Shown here: one piece after another, positions 38,137 through 47,363 of the stretch
Layout: every line of letters starts with the position of its first letter
Position numbering within the stretch: the first letter of the stretch is position 1
From: Collinsella aerofaciens ATCC 25986
GTDB lineage: Bacteria; Actinomycetota; Coriobacteriia; Coriobacteriales; Coriobacteriaceae
NCBI RefSeq assembly: GCF_010509075.1
Contig: NZ_CP048433.1
Location: 620,001 to 684,000 of the forward strand
DNA length: 64,000 nucleotides
Direction of reading: 5' to 3'
Notes under the pieces: model-generated
The model's input: only the letters and a program-made list of their open reading frames with translations
Databases searched by the model: none
What the model was told of the DNA's origin: nothing
Program-made: the position numbers and the translations under genes

Positions 38137-39948
38137 CTACTCGTCCACCTTGAGGATCGCCATAAAGGCCTCCTGCGGGACCTCGACCGAACCGATGGCC
38201 TTCATGCGCTTCTTGCCCTCTTTCTGCTTCTCGAGCAGTTTGCGCTTACGCGAGATATCGCCGCCATAGCACTTGGCCAAAACGTCCTTGCGGCGCGCCT
38301 TGACGGTGGAGCGGGCGATAATCTTGTTGCCGATGGCACCCTGAATAGGCACCTCGAACAGCTGGCGCGGAATGATTTCCTTGAGCTTGTCGCATAGACC
38401 GCGGGCCAGGCCATAGGCCTTGTCCTTGTGAACGATAAACGAAAGCGCGTCCACCTCGTCGCCCGAAAGCAAGATATCGAGCTTAACGAGCTCGGAGGGA
38501 CGGTACTCGTTGAACTCGTAGTCGAGCGAGGCATAGCCCTTGGTACGGCTCTTGAGCTGGTCAAAGAAGTCCAAGATGAGCTCGGCGAGCGGCATATCGA
38601 AGCGCATCTCGACCGATTTGCTCGTCAGGTGGATCATGTCGGTCGTAACGCCGCGGTGCTCGATGGCGAGCTGCATGACGGCACCCGTGTACTCAGGCGG
38701 GCAGATGATCTTTGCCTTGAGGTAGGGCTCCTCAATGCGCTCGATGCGCGTAGCCTCGGGCAGATCCTGCGGGCTGCGGACATCGATCATCTCGCCATCG
38801 GTCTTGTACACGTGATAGTCCACCGAGGGGCTCGTGGCAATGAGGTCAAGATTGAACTCGCGCTCCAGGCGCTCCTTGACGACCTCCATATGCAGCAGGC
38901 CCAAGAAGCCCACGCGGAAGCCAAAGCCGAGCGCCACCGAGGTCTCGGGCTCCCACACCAACGACGGGTCGTTGACGTGCAGCTTATCGAGCGCGTCACG
39001 CAGGTTCTCGTAGTCCTTGTTATCGATCGGGAACAGGCCCGTATAGACCATGGGCTTGGCCTCGCGGTAGCCGGGAAGCGGCTCGGGGCAGGGATTCGAC
39101 GCCCACGTGAGGGTATCGCCCACGCGAACGGCCTCGGGGTCCTTCAGGCCCGTGACCACGTATCCGACCTCGCCGACCGTGAGCGCGTCGACCGGGGTCT
39201 CGGCGGGACGCTTGACGCCCACGCCATCGACCAAAAAGTCGCCCTTTGCCTGCATCATGCGCAGGGTATCGCCTTTTTTGATGGATCCGTCAAAGACGCG
39301 CACCGTGGCGACGACGCCACGATACTCGTCGAAGTACGAATCCAGAATGAGTGCCTTGAGCGGCGCGTTCGCATCGCCCTTGGGCGGAGAGATCAAAAAG
39401 ACAATAGACTCTAGCAGATCGTGGATGCCCTCGCCGGTCTTGCCCGAGACACACACGGCATCATCGGCAGGAATCGCCAGGTCATCCTCGATCTCGGTCT
39501 TAACCTCATCGGGATGGGCCGAGGGCAGGTCAATCTTGTTGATGGCCGGCACAATGTCCAGATTGGCGTTCATGGCGAGCGTCGCGTTGGAGACGGTCTG
39601 CGCCTCGACGCCCTGCGTGGCGTCGACAACGAGCACCGCGCCCTCACAGGCTGCCAGCGAGCGCGAGACCTCGTAGGTAAAGTCCACGTGGCCCGGCGTA
39701 TCGATCAGATTGAACTGATACGTCTCGCCATCGTCGGCGTCATAGGACACGCGAACGGCATTGGACTTGATCGTGATGCCGCGCTCGCGCTCGATATCCA
39801 TAGTGTCGAGCAGCTGCGACTCCATATCGCGCTCGTCAACGGTATGGGTGAGCTCGAGAATGCGGTCACTGATCGTGGACTTGCCATGGTCGATGTGCGC
39901 AACAATCGAGAAGTTGCGGATGTGGGAAATGTCAATTGAAGTATTCAT
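38137..39948 (-). CDS. lepA: Elongation factor 4 (LepA)
   Basis: A 603-residue ribosome-bound GTPase that acts on stalled or mis-translocated ribosomes and in initiation. G1 AHIDHGKS, switch II DTPGH, NKIDLP, and the LepA-specific C-terminal domain with [19 protein letters not shown]. The ATG at 39948 fits the family start ([17 protein letters not shown]); its ribosome site is weak. Transcribed after the rpsT terminator. First gene of a run through recO. Confidence 0.97.
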   Translation of the reverse strand: MNTSIDISHIRNFSIVAHIDHGKSTISDRILELTHTVDERDMESQLLDTMDIERERGITIKSNAVRVSYDADDGETYQFNLIDTPGHVDFTYEVSRSLAACEGAVLVVDATQGVEAQTVSNATLAMNANLDIVPAINKIDLPSAHPDEVKTEIEDDLAIPADDAVCVSGKTGEGIHDLLESIVFLISPPKGDANAPLKALILDSYFDEYRGVVATVRVFDGSIKKGDTLRMMQAKGDFLVDGVGVKRPAETPVDALTVGEVGYVVTGLKDPEAVRVGDTLTWASNPCPEPLPGYREAKPMVYTGLFPIDNKDYENLRDALDKLHVNDPSLVWEPETSVALGFGFRVGFLGLLHMEVVKERLEREFNLDLIATSPSVDYHVYKTDGEMIDVRSPQDLPEATRIERIEEPYLKAKIICPPEYTGAVMQLAIEHRGVTTDMIHLTSKSVEMRFDMPLAELILDFFDQLKSRTKGYASLDYEFNEYRPSELVKLDILLSGDEVDALSFIVHKDKAYGLARGLCDKLKEIIPRQLFEVPIQGAIGNKIIARSTVKARRKDVLAKCYGGDISRKRKLLEKQKEGKKRMKAIGSVEVPQEAFMAILKVDE

Positions 39949-39976
39949 GCGGACTATCTTACCCGAGCGATACAAA

Positions 39977-40010
39977 AAATGGAGCCTGTTCCATAAAACA
40001 GGCTCCATTT
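39977..40010 (-). terminator. Terminator downstream of rpsT
   Basis: Perfect 14-bp stem AAATGGAGCCTGTT (39977-39990 with 39997-40010), 6-nt loop, followed by TTTTGTA on the minus strand, 34 bases past the rpsT stop. Confidence 0.92.
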
Positions 40011-40044
40011 ATGCGCGTAATCTGTGTGATGTGAAATTTACAAC

Positions 40045-40311
40045 TTAGGCGTTGATGCTGTTCACGAGCTTGGCAAGACCGGACTTGCGGTTGGAAGCCT
40101 GGTTCTTGTGGATAACATGCTTGGCGGCAGCCATGTCGAGACGCTTGGTGACGGTCTTGAGTGCAGCCTGGGCCTTCTCGGCGTCGCCCTCGGCGACGGC
40201 GGACTGGACGTGCTTGGTCAGCGTCTTGAGCTCGGACTTGACAGCCTTGTTACGCATGCGAGCTGCCTCATTGGTGCGGATACGCTTCTTCTGAGACTTG
40301 ATGTTTGCCAC
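40045..40311 (-). CDS. rpsT: 30S ribosomal protein S20
   Basis: An 88-residue basic helical protein that binds 16S r[20 protein letters not shown] at the start and [17 protein letters not shown] at the end. The start is GTG at 40311 with AAGGA nine bases upstream; upstream frame to 40380 is not coding. Diverse bacteria place it next to holA, as here. Confidence 0.97.
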   Translation of the reverse strand: MANIKSQKKRIRTNEAARMRNKAVKSELKTLTKHVQSAVAEGDAEKAQAALKTVTKRLDMAAAKHVIHKNQASNRKSGLAKLVNSINA

Positions 40312-40444
40312 TTCTGGAGTTCCTTTCGAGTTCCTTGCAAAAAATGTATGACACCTCTGAGACACGGTGAGGTCATGCAAGCGCTTACTATAGCACGCTC
40401 CCCCTCAAAGGGATAGAACGAATTTGTCAAATAGGCAGGTATCA

Positions 40445-41407
40445 TCACGATTTTCTCAAGATGTTCGTAATCCAGAGCAAAAGCGCGGTCCGAGAATCGG
40501 CCGAACCCTTGAGCGCGAGCTCCACATCGACCGCACCCTCGAGCGCTGCGACGAGCTCTGCCATCGAAAAGCGACGTGCCCAGGTCAGGTGATTCTTGAC
40601 CTGCCAGGACTGGAGCTTGAGCGTTGCGGCCAGCTCACGACCCTGTCCGCGCGCATCGAGCGCCTTGGCAACGATAAGCTCGCGAATGCGGCCGCACAGC
40701 AATGTGTAGGTCCACACGTAGCTCTTGGAGGGCAGTAGATTGAAAAGCTCGAGTGAGCGGCGCATGTCACGTGCCGAGACCGCATTGAGAAAGTCCCAGG
40801 GCTGGACTTCGGCCGTGCGCACGATCCAGCGTTCCACATCGGCAAGCTCAATCTGAGGCGCCTCAACCATTTGGGCAAGCTTAGCCAAGTCGTTATCGAG
40901 CATGCGAGTGTTTTCACCCGAACGCGAGACAAGTTCCTCGGCGGCCGCCGTCGAGATCGACTTGCCATGCTGCGTCGCCATCTGCTGCACGCGGCGCGGA
41001 AGCTCCCAGCGCTTGGTGCCGGAGCAATCGATCACGGCCTTCTTGTCAATCTTGGCGATTGCCTTGTACAGGCGCGTGTTCTTGGCAAGCGAATCGGCGA
41101 TTATGAGGCAAACCGTTGTGGGGCTGGGACTCGCCAGATACTCGACGAGCGGCTCCGAGACCGCCTTGGCGAGCTTTGAGCAGCCATCAAGGATTACCAG
41201 GCGAAACTCGCTGCCCATCGGAAAGGTGTTAAGCGATCCGATAATCGACTCGATATCGGGGTCCTTGGTCATGTCGCGCTCGTCGAGGTTGAACTCGACC
41301 ATACCCGACTTTTCCAGACGCGCTTTCATACGCGAGACGGCGTGATCGCGCTTGACTCCGTCGGTACCAACGATCAGATATGCCGGCAGCAGACCGGTTT
41401 CGGACAT
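40445..41407 (-). CDS. holA: DNA polymerase III subunit delta
   Basis: A 320-residue clamp-loader subunit that opens the sliding clamp. Recognised by the N-terminal LLPAYLIVGTDG segment, RLVILDGCSKL, IDCSGTKRWELPRRV and the helical C-terminal domain with LLCGRIRELIVAK. GGAGGGGAG eight bases before the ATG at 41407 sets the start. Downstream of comEC, the usual comEC-holA-rpsT order. Confidence 0.93.
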   Translation of the reverse strand: MSETGLLPAYLIVGTDGVKRDHAVSRMKARLEKSGMVEFNLDERDMTKDPDIESIIGSLNTFPMGSEFRLVILDGCSKLAKAVSEPLVEYLASPSPTTVCLIIADSLAKNTRLYKAIAKIDKKAVIDCSGTKRWELPRRVQQMATQHGKSISTAAAEELVSRSGENTRMLDNDLAKLAQMVEAPQIELADVERWIVRTAEVQPWDFLNAVSARDMRRSLELFNLLPSKSYVWTYTLLCGRIRELIVAKALDARGQGRELAATLKLQSWQVKNHLTWARRFSMAELVAALEGAVDVELALKGSADSRTALLLWITNILRKS

Positions 41408-41485
41408 TGCGCTCCCCTCCCGCAGGCCTTCGTATTCGCTCCGTGCCATTCTAGCCCAGGGGCCCACCACACGCCAACGACGTCG

Positions 41486-43789
41486 TCACGGTCGCTGGCA
41501 TCGCATCGCAAAGCCATTCGCAGTCGGCGTGACGGTAATGTCGCCGTGTTCGATAGTGCACGCGAACACGCCGCCCGCTTCCTTAACGGCATCGATGCAG
41601 GCGTCGGACGGATGGCCGTATCGATTCCCCTCGCCCGCGCTCGCGAGGGAAAGCTCGGGCTTCAGGACGTCCAGCAACTCACCATCGACTGAAACCTTAG
41701 AGCCGTGATGCCCAAGTTTAAGGACATCGATATCCCCCACCTCCTGCACGAATTCCCGTTCTTGGTCGAGCTCGGCATCGCCGGTGAGGAGCATACGCAG
41801 GCCCTTGCCTTCCTGAATATAAGAGAGCAGCAGGACAAGCGAGTCCTCATTTCCCTCGCCATCCACGGACTCGAATGGCCACATCACGCGGGCGCAAAAT
41901 GAGCCGATGTCGACTGTATCCCCACGGCGCACCTGCCGATACTCCACGCCAGGTCGGTTCAACACCTCGGCAGGAGCATCCTCCAGCGCATCAGCCGCCA
42001 CGGCAATCGTTCCGACCGAAAACTGTTCGAGCACGGCAGGCAGACCACCCCAGTGGTCCTCATCCCAATGCGTCACAAAGACGGCATCGATATGGTGCAC
42101 GTTATTGCGGACCAACGCCGCCACCACGCGCTCGTCGAGCCCGCAGTCGACGAGTGCTACTGCGCCGCCCTGGCGGATAAGAATCGCATCGGCCTGGCCC
42201 ACATCGAGCACCGTCACCGAAGGCGGAGCGAATCGATCCCAGTAGACGTACGGAATCGCAGCCAAGAGCACCAGGCATGCAAGCCCCACCGCCATAGGAC
42301 GTGCACGGGGACGCGGCCACCGGACAAGCAGAACCGCCAGCAAACACGGCACTAGGTAAATCCACATGCTATCGGGCGGCACGCTCACGGATGCACCCGG
42401 CACGGCGGCAAACAGCCGCTCGAAGAACAGCGCGCAACGGGCGGCAATCATGGGCACAACGAGCGCCCAAGTCCGCAACGGCGCCACGAGCGAAAAGGGA
42501 ACCAGCACGATCGACACAGCAAGCAGTACGCTCACCACCGGACCGATGACCGCATTTGCCAACGGAGCAATGAGCGAGAACGTACCAAAGGCAGGAATGG
42601 TGATGGGGAGCGTCGCCAACTGCGAGCACAGTGTGACGGAGAGCATGCTGGCAATGCCCGACGGCACGCTCAGCTCACCCAAAGCGTAGGTAGCATAGGG
42701 GCAAAAGCACAGGATGGCAAAGACGCTGGCACATGAAAGCTGAAAGCCCATCTCGAACAGCACCGTCGGCCTCAGTAGCACAAAGATGGACATGGTTACG
42801 AAGAGTGCCGATGCGCCGTGCCGACGACGACCCGCTCCGTTTACGACAAGCGTCGCGAACACCATGCAGCACGCGCGCACGGCCGAGGGAGACGCGCCCG
42901 TAAAGGCAGCGTAGCCCACAAGCGTTATCGCCAATATCACCCGCTGAAAACCACGTGAGCACCGAGTCTTTTGCAATACGCCCTCGATCACAAACCCCAC
43001 GATAGCCAGATGGCTGCCCGAGACGGCGATAAGATGCGCCGTTCCCGTCACCGAAAACCAGTCGCCCGCCGGCTGGGCGCGCAGCTCGGCCGAACGACCA
43101 CAGACGACACCAGCTATGAGCGCACGTGCCGGGTCGGTCGCAGGCGCGATGGACGCAAGCAGCCAATTTCGCAGCCGAAGCAGCGGCCCCGGAGAGCCCT
43201 CATCGACCGACACAATCCGAACGGCTTTAACCTTGCGCACCTCGCCTCGGAGCACGCGCGATCGTCCATACGCATCGTTCTCAAAACGTGAAACGCGACC
43301 GATAACACGCACGTGCGCCCCGACCTTGAGCTCGCGGTCGCACGATAGGCGAACCGTTGCCAAGTTCTTACCGTCCGCGCGTACCTCGCAGGTATAGGAA
43401 TACACGTCGTCGTTTATGGATGGATCACCCTGCACGACAAACTCGAGGCTGCTTGCCGCTCGACCGTCGAGCGCCTTCGAGGCGTTGAGCGCGCCCGCAG
43501 CCCACCACGCCGAGACGACCGCTCCCGCCACGAGACCGACGGACGCGGCATACAGCCACCGCTTCCAAGGGGCAAGCCGCGCACAAGATTGAGCCAGCAC
43601 AACGAATACCGCCGCCGCAACGGGAATGGCCCATAGCAGCCCGACCGCCGGCGCCTGCTCCCTCAGCAGCGCATCAGCGGCCACGTTGAGCACCAAGGCG
43701 CAGCTCATACACATGCCGGCACACAGGGCCATCGTCCACGGCATCAGGGGCCGCGGAGGCATCACATGTTCGCGCTCGGTCGCACTCAT
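41486..43789 (-). CDS. comEC: DNA uptake channel ComEC/Rec2
   Basis: A 767-residue inner-membrane protein for entry of single-stranded DNA during transformation. N-terminal helices and DUF4131 region, the ComEC Competence domain with many membrane helices (ISGSHLAIVGF-like motif HLIAVSGSHLAI), and a C-terminal metallo-beta-lactamase domain with VLDVGQADAILI, THWDEDHWGG (near residue 570) and KLGHHGSK. The ATG overlaps the comEA stop (ATGA). The complete domain set suggests a functional channel. Confidence 0.95.
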   Translation of the reverse strand: MSATEREHVMPPRPLMPWTMALCAGMCMSCALVLNVAADALLREQAPAVGLLWAIPVAAAVFVVLAQSCARLAPWKRWLYAASVGLVAGAVVSAWWAAGALNASKALDGRAASSLEFVVQGDPSINDDVYSYTCEVRADGKNLATVRLSCDRELKVGAHVRVIGRVSRFENDAYGRSRVLRGEVRKVKAVRIVSVDEGSPGPLLRLRNWLLASIAPATDPARALIAGVVCGRSAELRAQPAGDWFSVTGTAHLIAVSGSHLAIVGFVIEGVLQKTRCSRGFQRVILAITLVGYAAFTGASPSAVRACCMVFATLVVNGAGRRRHGASALFVTMSIFVLLRPTVLFEMGFQLSCASVFAILCFCPYATYALGELSVPSGIASMLSVTLCSQLATLPITIPAFGTFSLIAPLANAVIGPVVSVLLAVSIVLVPFSLVAPLRTWALVVPMIAARCALFFERLFAAVPGASVSVPPDSMWIYLVPCLLAVLLVRWPRPRARPMAVGLACLVLLAAIPYVYWDRFAPPSVTVLDVGQADAILIRQGGAVALVDCGLDERVVAALVRNNVHHIDAVFVTHWDEDHWGGLPAVLEQFSVGTIAVAADALEDAPAEVLNRPGVEYRQVRRGDTVDIGSFCARVMWPFESVDGEGNEDSLVLLLSYIQEGKGLRMLLTGDAELDQEREFVQEVGDIDVLKLGHHGSKVSVDGELLDVLKPELSLASAGEGNRYGHPSDACIDAVKEAGGVFACTIEHGDITVTPTANGFAMRCQRP

Positions 43790-44499
43790 ACGCAGATGCA
43801 ATCTTTGATTTTGGCAAGCTTCTTCTCGCCGATTCCCGACACACGCATCAGATCGTCAACCGAGGCAAAAGCACCGTTCTTTGTACGCTCATCGATAATC
43901 GACTGTGCCATGGAGGGACCGATGCCCGAGAGCGTCTGCAGCTCTGCCGCGCTTGCCGTATTGATGTTGACTAGGCCCGTTGCGCCACTCACGCCCAATG
44001 ATGCGGAAGCCCCACCATCAACACCGGCTTCCGCAATGGACGCCTGCTGCTCCCCCACCGTTGGAACGTGAATCTTCTGCCCATCGACGACCTTGGATGC
44101 CCGATTGAGCCCCGTAACGTCTGCCTCGGGCGCCAGCCCGCCGGCGGCATCTATCGCCTGAGCCACCCGCGCGCCGTCCTTGACGCGATATACACCGGGC
44201 GACACAACGGCACCATCAACATCGACATAAACCTCTGCCGCGGCAGACGCCTTAGACGAAGAGCCTTCGGATGTCTTTCCGCTCGAGGCATCGCCGGATC
44301 CCGGCTCCACTAACGAGCCCGAACCATCAGTGCGCTCAAACGACACGCCGCCAGTACCGCCGCCAAGGTTCGCCATCGCCAAGCCGCTCGCCATCGCAAT
44401 GACGACCAGTATCGCCATCACCACTGCCTTGTGACCGAGCAGCTTGTCCGCCCAGCGGTCCATCTTTTTGACCCGTTCGTGTTGTTCGCGCTGCGCCAT
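43786..44499 (-). CDS. comEA: Competence protein ComEA
   Basis: A 237-residue DNA receptor. N-terminal membrane anchor (about 26-45), a Gly/Ser-rich linker, a SLBB domain (VYVDVDGAVVSPGVYRV), and a C-terminal double helix-hairpin-helix that binds DNA (VNINTASAAELQTLSGIGPSMA). GGGAGG nine bases before the ATG at 44499. It hands periplasm-side DNA to ComEC. Its upstream region carries a repeat array also seen upstream of recA. Confidence 0.96.
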   Translation of the reverse strand: MAQREQHERVKKMDRWADKLLGHKAVVMAILVVIAMASGLAMANLGGGTGGVSFERTDGSGSLVEPGSGDASSGKTSEGSSSKASAAAEVYVDVDGAVVSPGVYRVKDGARVAQAIDAAGGLAPEADVTGLNRASKVVDGQKIHVPTVGEQQASIAEAGVDGGASASLGVSGATGLVNINTASAAELQTLSGIGPSMAQSIIDERTKNGAFASVDDLMRVSGIGEKKLAKIKDCICV

Positions 44500-44554
44500 A
44501 GCAAAACCTCCCAACACCATCGTGTCAGGAAAAAAAGCCCTGCAACAGCCACGC

Positions 44555-44607
44555 TCCAAAACCGGTTTTAGCGGTCAAACCAAATACCGACCAAAACCTT
44601 GCACAAA
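44555..44607 (-). promoter_or_regulatory. Phased TTTGGT repeats upstream of comEA
   Basis: On the plus strand TCCAAA at 44555, ACCAAA at 44579 and 44590, and CACAAA at 44602: spacings 24, 11 and 12 bases. The pair AACCAAANNCCGACCAAA (44578-44595) matches 16 of 18 bases upstream of recA (16177-16194), in the same orientation to the gene. A perfect 12-bp palindrome AAAACCGGTTTT (44558-44569) overlaps the first copy. Candidate regulator site. Confidence 0.55.
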
Positions 44608-44670
44608 TCTGTCCATTTATTCAGGCACACGTCAGCAAATGAACACTTAGCCGCAAAAAGCCCAGATAGC

Positions 44671-44703
44671 AAAAGACCGACGATGCAGGCGCATCGTCGG
44701 TCT
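44671..44703 (-). terminator. Terminator downstream of thiI
   Basis: Perfect 13-bp stem AGACCGACGATGC (44674-44686 with 44691-44703), 4-nt loop, followed by TTTTGC on the minus strand, 11 bases past the thiI stop. Confidence 0.92.
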
Positions 44704-44713
44704 ATGCACAAAT

Positions 44714-45958
44714 TTACTCGTGATCTTGGTAAATCTCACGCGGAGCAAGCTCCGAATGTTTGCGTTTTAAGGTCTTGGGGGCCTTATACGTGTTGCTTTC
44801 GAAGTCGATGTACTCAGTCTGCTTGAGTAGGCGCTCGATCATCTCCTCGTGATCGAACAACTCCCAGGCCTCATGCACGGCATCGAGTTTAGCGTGCGTC
44901 TCGGGACGACGCGGCATAAACAGCGTGCAGCAGTCGGGAGCGGCCTCAGTCGAGATATCGAACGTACCAATCTCCTCGGCGCGCGCGATGATCTCCTGCT
45001 TGTCCGAACCGATGAGAGGACGGAACACGGGAATCTTCACGGCCTCGTTAACGGCCATGATATTCTCAAGCGTTTGGGAGGCAACCTGTCCAAGCGATTC
45101 GCCCGTCACGATGGCCTTGGCGCCCTCGATGTGTGCAATGCGCTCGGCAACCGAATACATAATGCGGCGATACATGATCACGCGCAGGTTGCTGGGACAG
45201 GTGACCGAAATCTCACGCTGGCAGTCGCCAAACGGCACCACGTACAGGCGGCCGATCTGGACACCCGGCTCAAGCGCACGGATGATGTCCTGCACCAAAT
45301 ACTCGCTCGTGTCGGGCGTCTGCGGACGACCTGAGAAATGTACCGGCACGCACACCGCGCCGCGACGCGCGAGCATCCAGGTCGCCACCGGAGAATCGAT
45401 ACCCGAGGAAAGCAGCGTCACGACCTTGCCGGCAGAACCCACCGGCAGACCGCCCACGCCGCGCTCGGAGCGCGCGTACACATAAACGCTACCCTGGACC
45501 ACCAGTACGTGCACCATCGCATCGGGGTCGTGCATCTGAACCTTTTTATCAGGAAACGCCTCGCACAGCACCTCGCCCACCTGACGATTGATGTCAATCG
45601 AGGTGAGCTCATAGTCAGTATTGGAGCGCTTGGCGTGCACCTTAAACGAATCGAAGGAACCAAACTCGCGCAGCGCCTTCACGGCGGCGGCGCAGTACTC
45701 CTGCGGGTCGCGGTTAGTGTGATACGCCAAAGACACACGAGCAACGCCGGGAACGGTGCGAATGACACGCGCCGCCTCATCGGCCTGATGCTCGTTAAAG
45801 GTCACGAGGATATAACCGGAAATTCGAGACACGGCATTCACGGAAAAGGCGGCCAAGGCCGCCTTGATGTTATCCATGAGGATATGCTCAAAATGTGCGC
45901 GGTTCTTGCCCTTCAGTCCAACCTCGTGATAGTGGACCAGACAGACGCGAGCTGCCAT
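44714..45958 (-). CDS. thiI: tRNA 4-thiouridine synthase ThiI
   Basis: A 414-residue sulfurtransferase. N-terminal ferredoxin-like and THUMP domains (to about 165), then a PP-loop adenylation domain with SSGIDSPVA and the motif GESLGQVASQTLENI. It activates U8 of tRNA for thiolation; some members also supply sulfur for thiazole. The C-terminal rhodanese domain of enterobacterial ThiI is absent, as usual in Gram-positives. Start overlaps the rpoZ stop region by a one-base gap. Confidence 0.95.
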   Translation of the reverse strand: MAARVCLVHYHEVGLKGKNRAHFEHILMDNIKAALAAFSVNAVSRISGYILVTFNEHQADEAARVIRTVPGVARVSLAYHTNRDPQEYCAAAVKALREFGSFDSFKVHAKRSNTDYELTSIDINRQVGEVLCEAFPDKKVQMHDPDAMVHVLVVQGSVYVYARSERGVGGLPVGSAGKVVTLLSSGIDSPVATWMLARRGAVCVPVHFSGRPQTPDTSEYLVQDIIRALEPGVQIGRLYVVPFGDCQREISVTCPSNLRVIMYRRIMYSVAERIAHIEGAKAIVTGESLGQVASQTLENIMAVNEAVKIPVFRPLIGSDKQEIIARAEEIGTFDISTEAAPDCCTLFMPRRPETHAKLDAVHEAWELFDHEEMIERLLKQTEYIDFESNTYKAPKTLKRKHSELAPREIYQDHE

Positions 45959-46240
45959 TTAGGCTTCAGCAACCTTGTGGCCGAGCGCCTTCTCGTAACG
46001 GGCCTCGTCGTAAGAGATGTCGCCGTCGACAATCTCGTCCATAGCCATCGAGATGGTGTCGGCACCGGAAAGCCCGATGGTGATGTCATCGACATCCTGG
46101 ACGGCAAGCACGCGGTTGTGCTGGCCACGCAGCATGCTATTGATATCGCAGGCGCGCTTGGAGGCAAGCGAAGCGAGCAGGAAGCGGTTGTGATCGGTCT
46201 TCTCCAGAAGATCGTCAATGCAAGGCTTTACAACGGACAC
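45959..46240 (-). CDS. rpoZ: RNA polymerase subunit omega
   Basis: A 93-residue omega subunit, which aids folding and assembly of the beta-prime subunit. The core AASLASKRACDINSML-like helix (FLLASLASKRACDIN) and the following NRVLAVQDVDDITIGL fit the family. It lies between gmk and thiI, five bases after the gmk stop; the gmk-rpoZ order is widely conserved. Confidence 0.93.
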   Translation of the reverse strand: MSVVKPCIDDLLEKTDHNRFLLASLASKRACDINSMLRGQHNRVLAVQDVDDITIGLSGADTISMAMDEIVDGDISYDEARYEKALGHKVAEA

Positions 46241-46245
46241 GGACC

Positions 46246-46815
46246 TCAGATCCTTTCATGCATATCGAGAACGCGAACGAGCTCATCGGTCGCGCGGTCG
46301 AGATCGTCATTAACCACGACGTCGTCGTAGCGGTCGGCAAGGGCAAGCTCATCGGCGGCGTTTGCCATACGCAGCTCAATCGTCTCGGGCGTCTCGGTAC
46401 CGCGACCGACTAGACGCTCGCGGAGCACCTCAAGCGAAGGCGGCTTGATAAAGATCAGCACGGCCTCGGGGAAACGCTCCTTCACCTGCAGGGCACCCTG
46501 GACATCGATCTCCAAAATCAGAGATGCGCCAGAGGCGAGCTTGGATGTGACCTCGCTCACCAACGTGCCGTAGCAGTTACCGTGGACCTCGGCCCACTCA
46601 ACAAACTCACCGTTTGCCACGCGGCGGTCGAACTCCTCGCGCGTCAGAAAAAAGTAGTTGACGCCGTCGACCTCACCTTTGCGTGGTGCTCGCGTGGTAG
46701 CCGAAACCGTCAGGCCCAGGTTCGAGCGGCGCTCGCGCACACGAGTGACGAGCGTACCCTTCCCTGCGCCTGACGGTCCAGAAATCACAAAGAGCTTGGA
46801 ATCCTGAGCGCTCAC
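46246..46815 (-). CDS. gmk: Guanylate kinase
   Basis: A 189-residue kinase phosphorylating GMP to GDP. P-loop SGPSGAGKGT near residue 12, GMP-binding TTRAPRKGEVDGVNYFF, and LEIDVQGALQVKE. The start is a GTG placed directly after the TAA of mihF with no clear ribosome site of its own, so translation is probably coupled to mihF. Confidence 0.96.
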   Translation of the reverse strand: MSAQDSKLFVISGPSGAGKGTLVTRVRERRSNLGLTVSATTRAPRKGEVDGVNYFFLTREEFDRRVANGEFVEWAEVHGNCYGTLVSEVTSKLASGASLILEIDVQGALQVKERFPEAVLIFIKPPSLEVLRERLVGRGTETPETIELRMANAADELALADRYDDVVVNDDLDRATDELVRVLDMHERI

Positions 46816-47124
46816 TTATTTGGTCAGCTGCTCGAGGAGCTGCTCGCGCTGACGGACGCCGAGGCCCTGGACGCGACGGGTAGCGGAGATACCGAGCTCC
46901 TCCATGATCTTGGCGGCCTTGGCCTTGCCATAACCAGGGAGAGACTCGATGAGGGTGGAAACCTTCATGCGGGAAGCGATGGGGTCATCGGAGTTGAGCA
47001 CGGACTCAAGGGACTTCTCGCCCTTCTTGATCTGCTCGCGAAGCTCAGCGCGGGCGTGACGTGCGGCAGCAGCCTTCTCAAGAGCCTGCTTGCGCTGCTC
47101 ATCGGTAAGCTGAGGGAGTGCCAT
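46816..47124 (-). CDS. mihF: Actinobacterial integration host factor (mIHF)
   Basis: A 102-residue DNA-binding protein of the actinobacterial mIHF type, unrelated to the enterobacterial IHF fold: N-terminal charged helix and a helix-two-turn-helix (LIESLPGYGKAKAAKIMEELG) followed by RRVQGLGVRQREQLLEQL. It bends DNA and shapes the nucleoid. GGAGG six bases before the ATG. Its place upstream of gmk-rpoZ is characteristic of Actinobacteria and is a main taxonomic clue in this window. Confidence 0.95.
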   Translation of the reverse strand: MALPQLTDEQRKQALEKAAAARHARAELREQIKKGEKSLESVLNSDDPIASRMKVSTLIESLPGYGKAKAAKIMEELGISATRRVQGLGVRQREQLLEQLTK

Positions 47125-47260
47125 TCGTACCTCCAAATAGTTGGGTTATATCTGATTCAATAATTGGCATTTTAGCACGTAGAACGTGCAAAATGCCCAA
47201 TCGCGGCTCCATAGGTTAGACGATACCCGCAAAAAGTGCAATATACTGCGCCCAAAGTTA

Positions 47261-47318
47261 AGCCCCTGACCTGCGATTCCACACAAAGGATGGGAAAGTT
47301 TACGCAGGCACAGGGGCT
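47261..47318. other. Long hairpin in the mihF-pyrF gap
   Basis: Arms AGCCCCTGACCTGCG (47261-47275) and CGCAGGCACAGGGGCT (47303-47318) pair with small internal mismatches around a 27-nt loop. T-rich sequence follows on the plus strand (ATTTTGTG) and less clearly on the minus strand. It may end the pyr operon transcript, but its polarity suits a plus-strand RNA better. Confidence 0.5.
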
Positions 47319-47363
47319 ATTTTGTGCTAATGAGACCCAAAAGTGGTGACTTAGGGGAATCTT

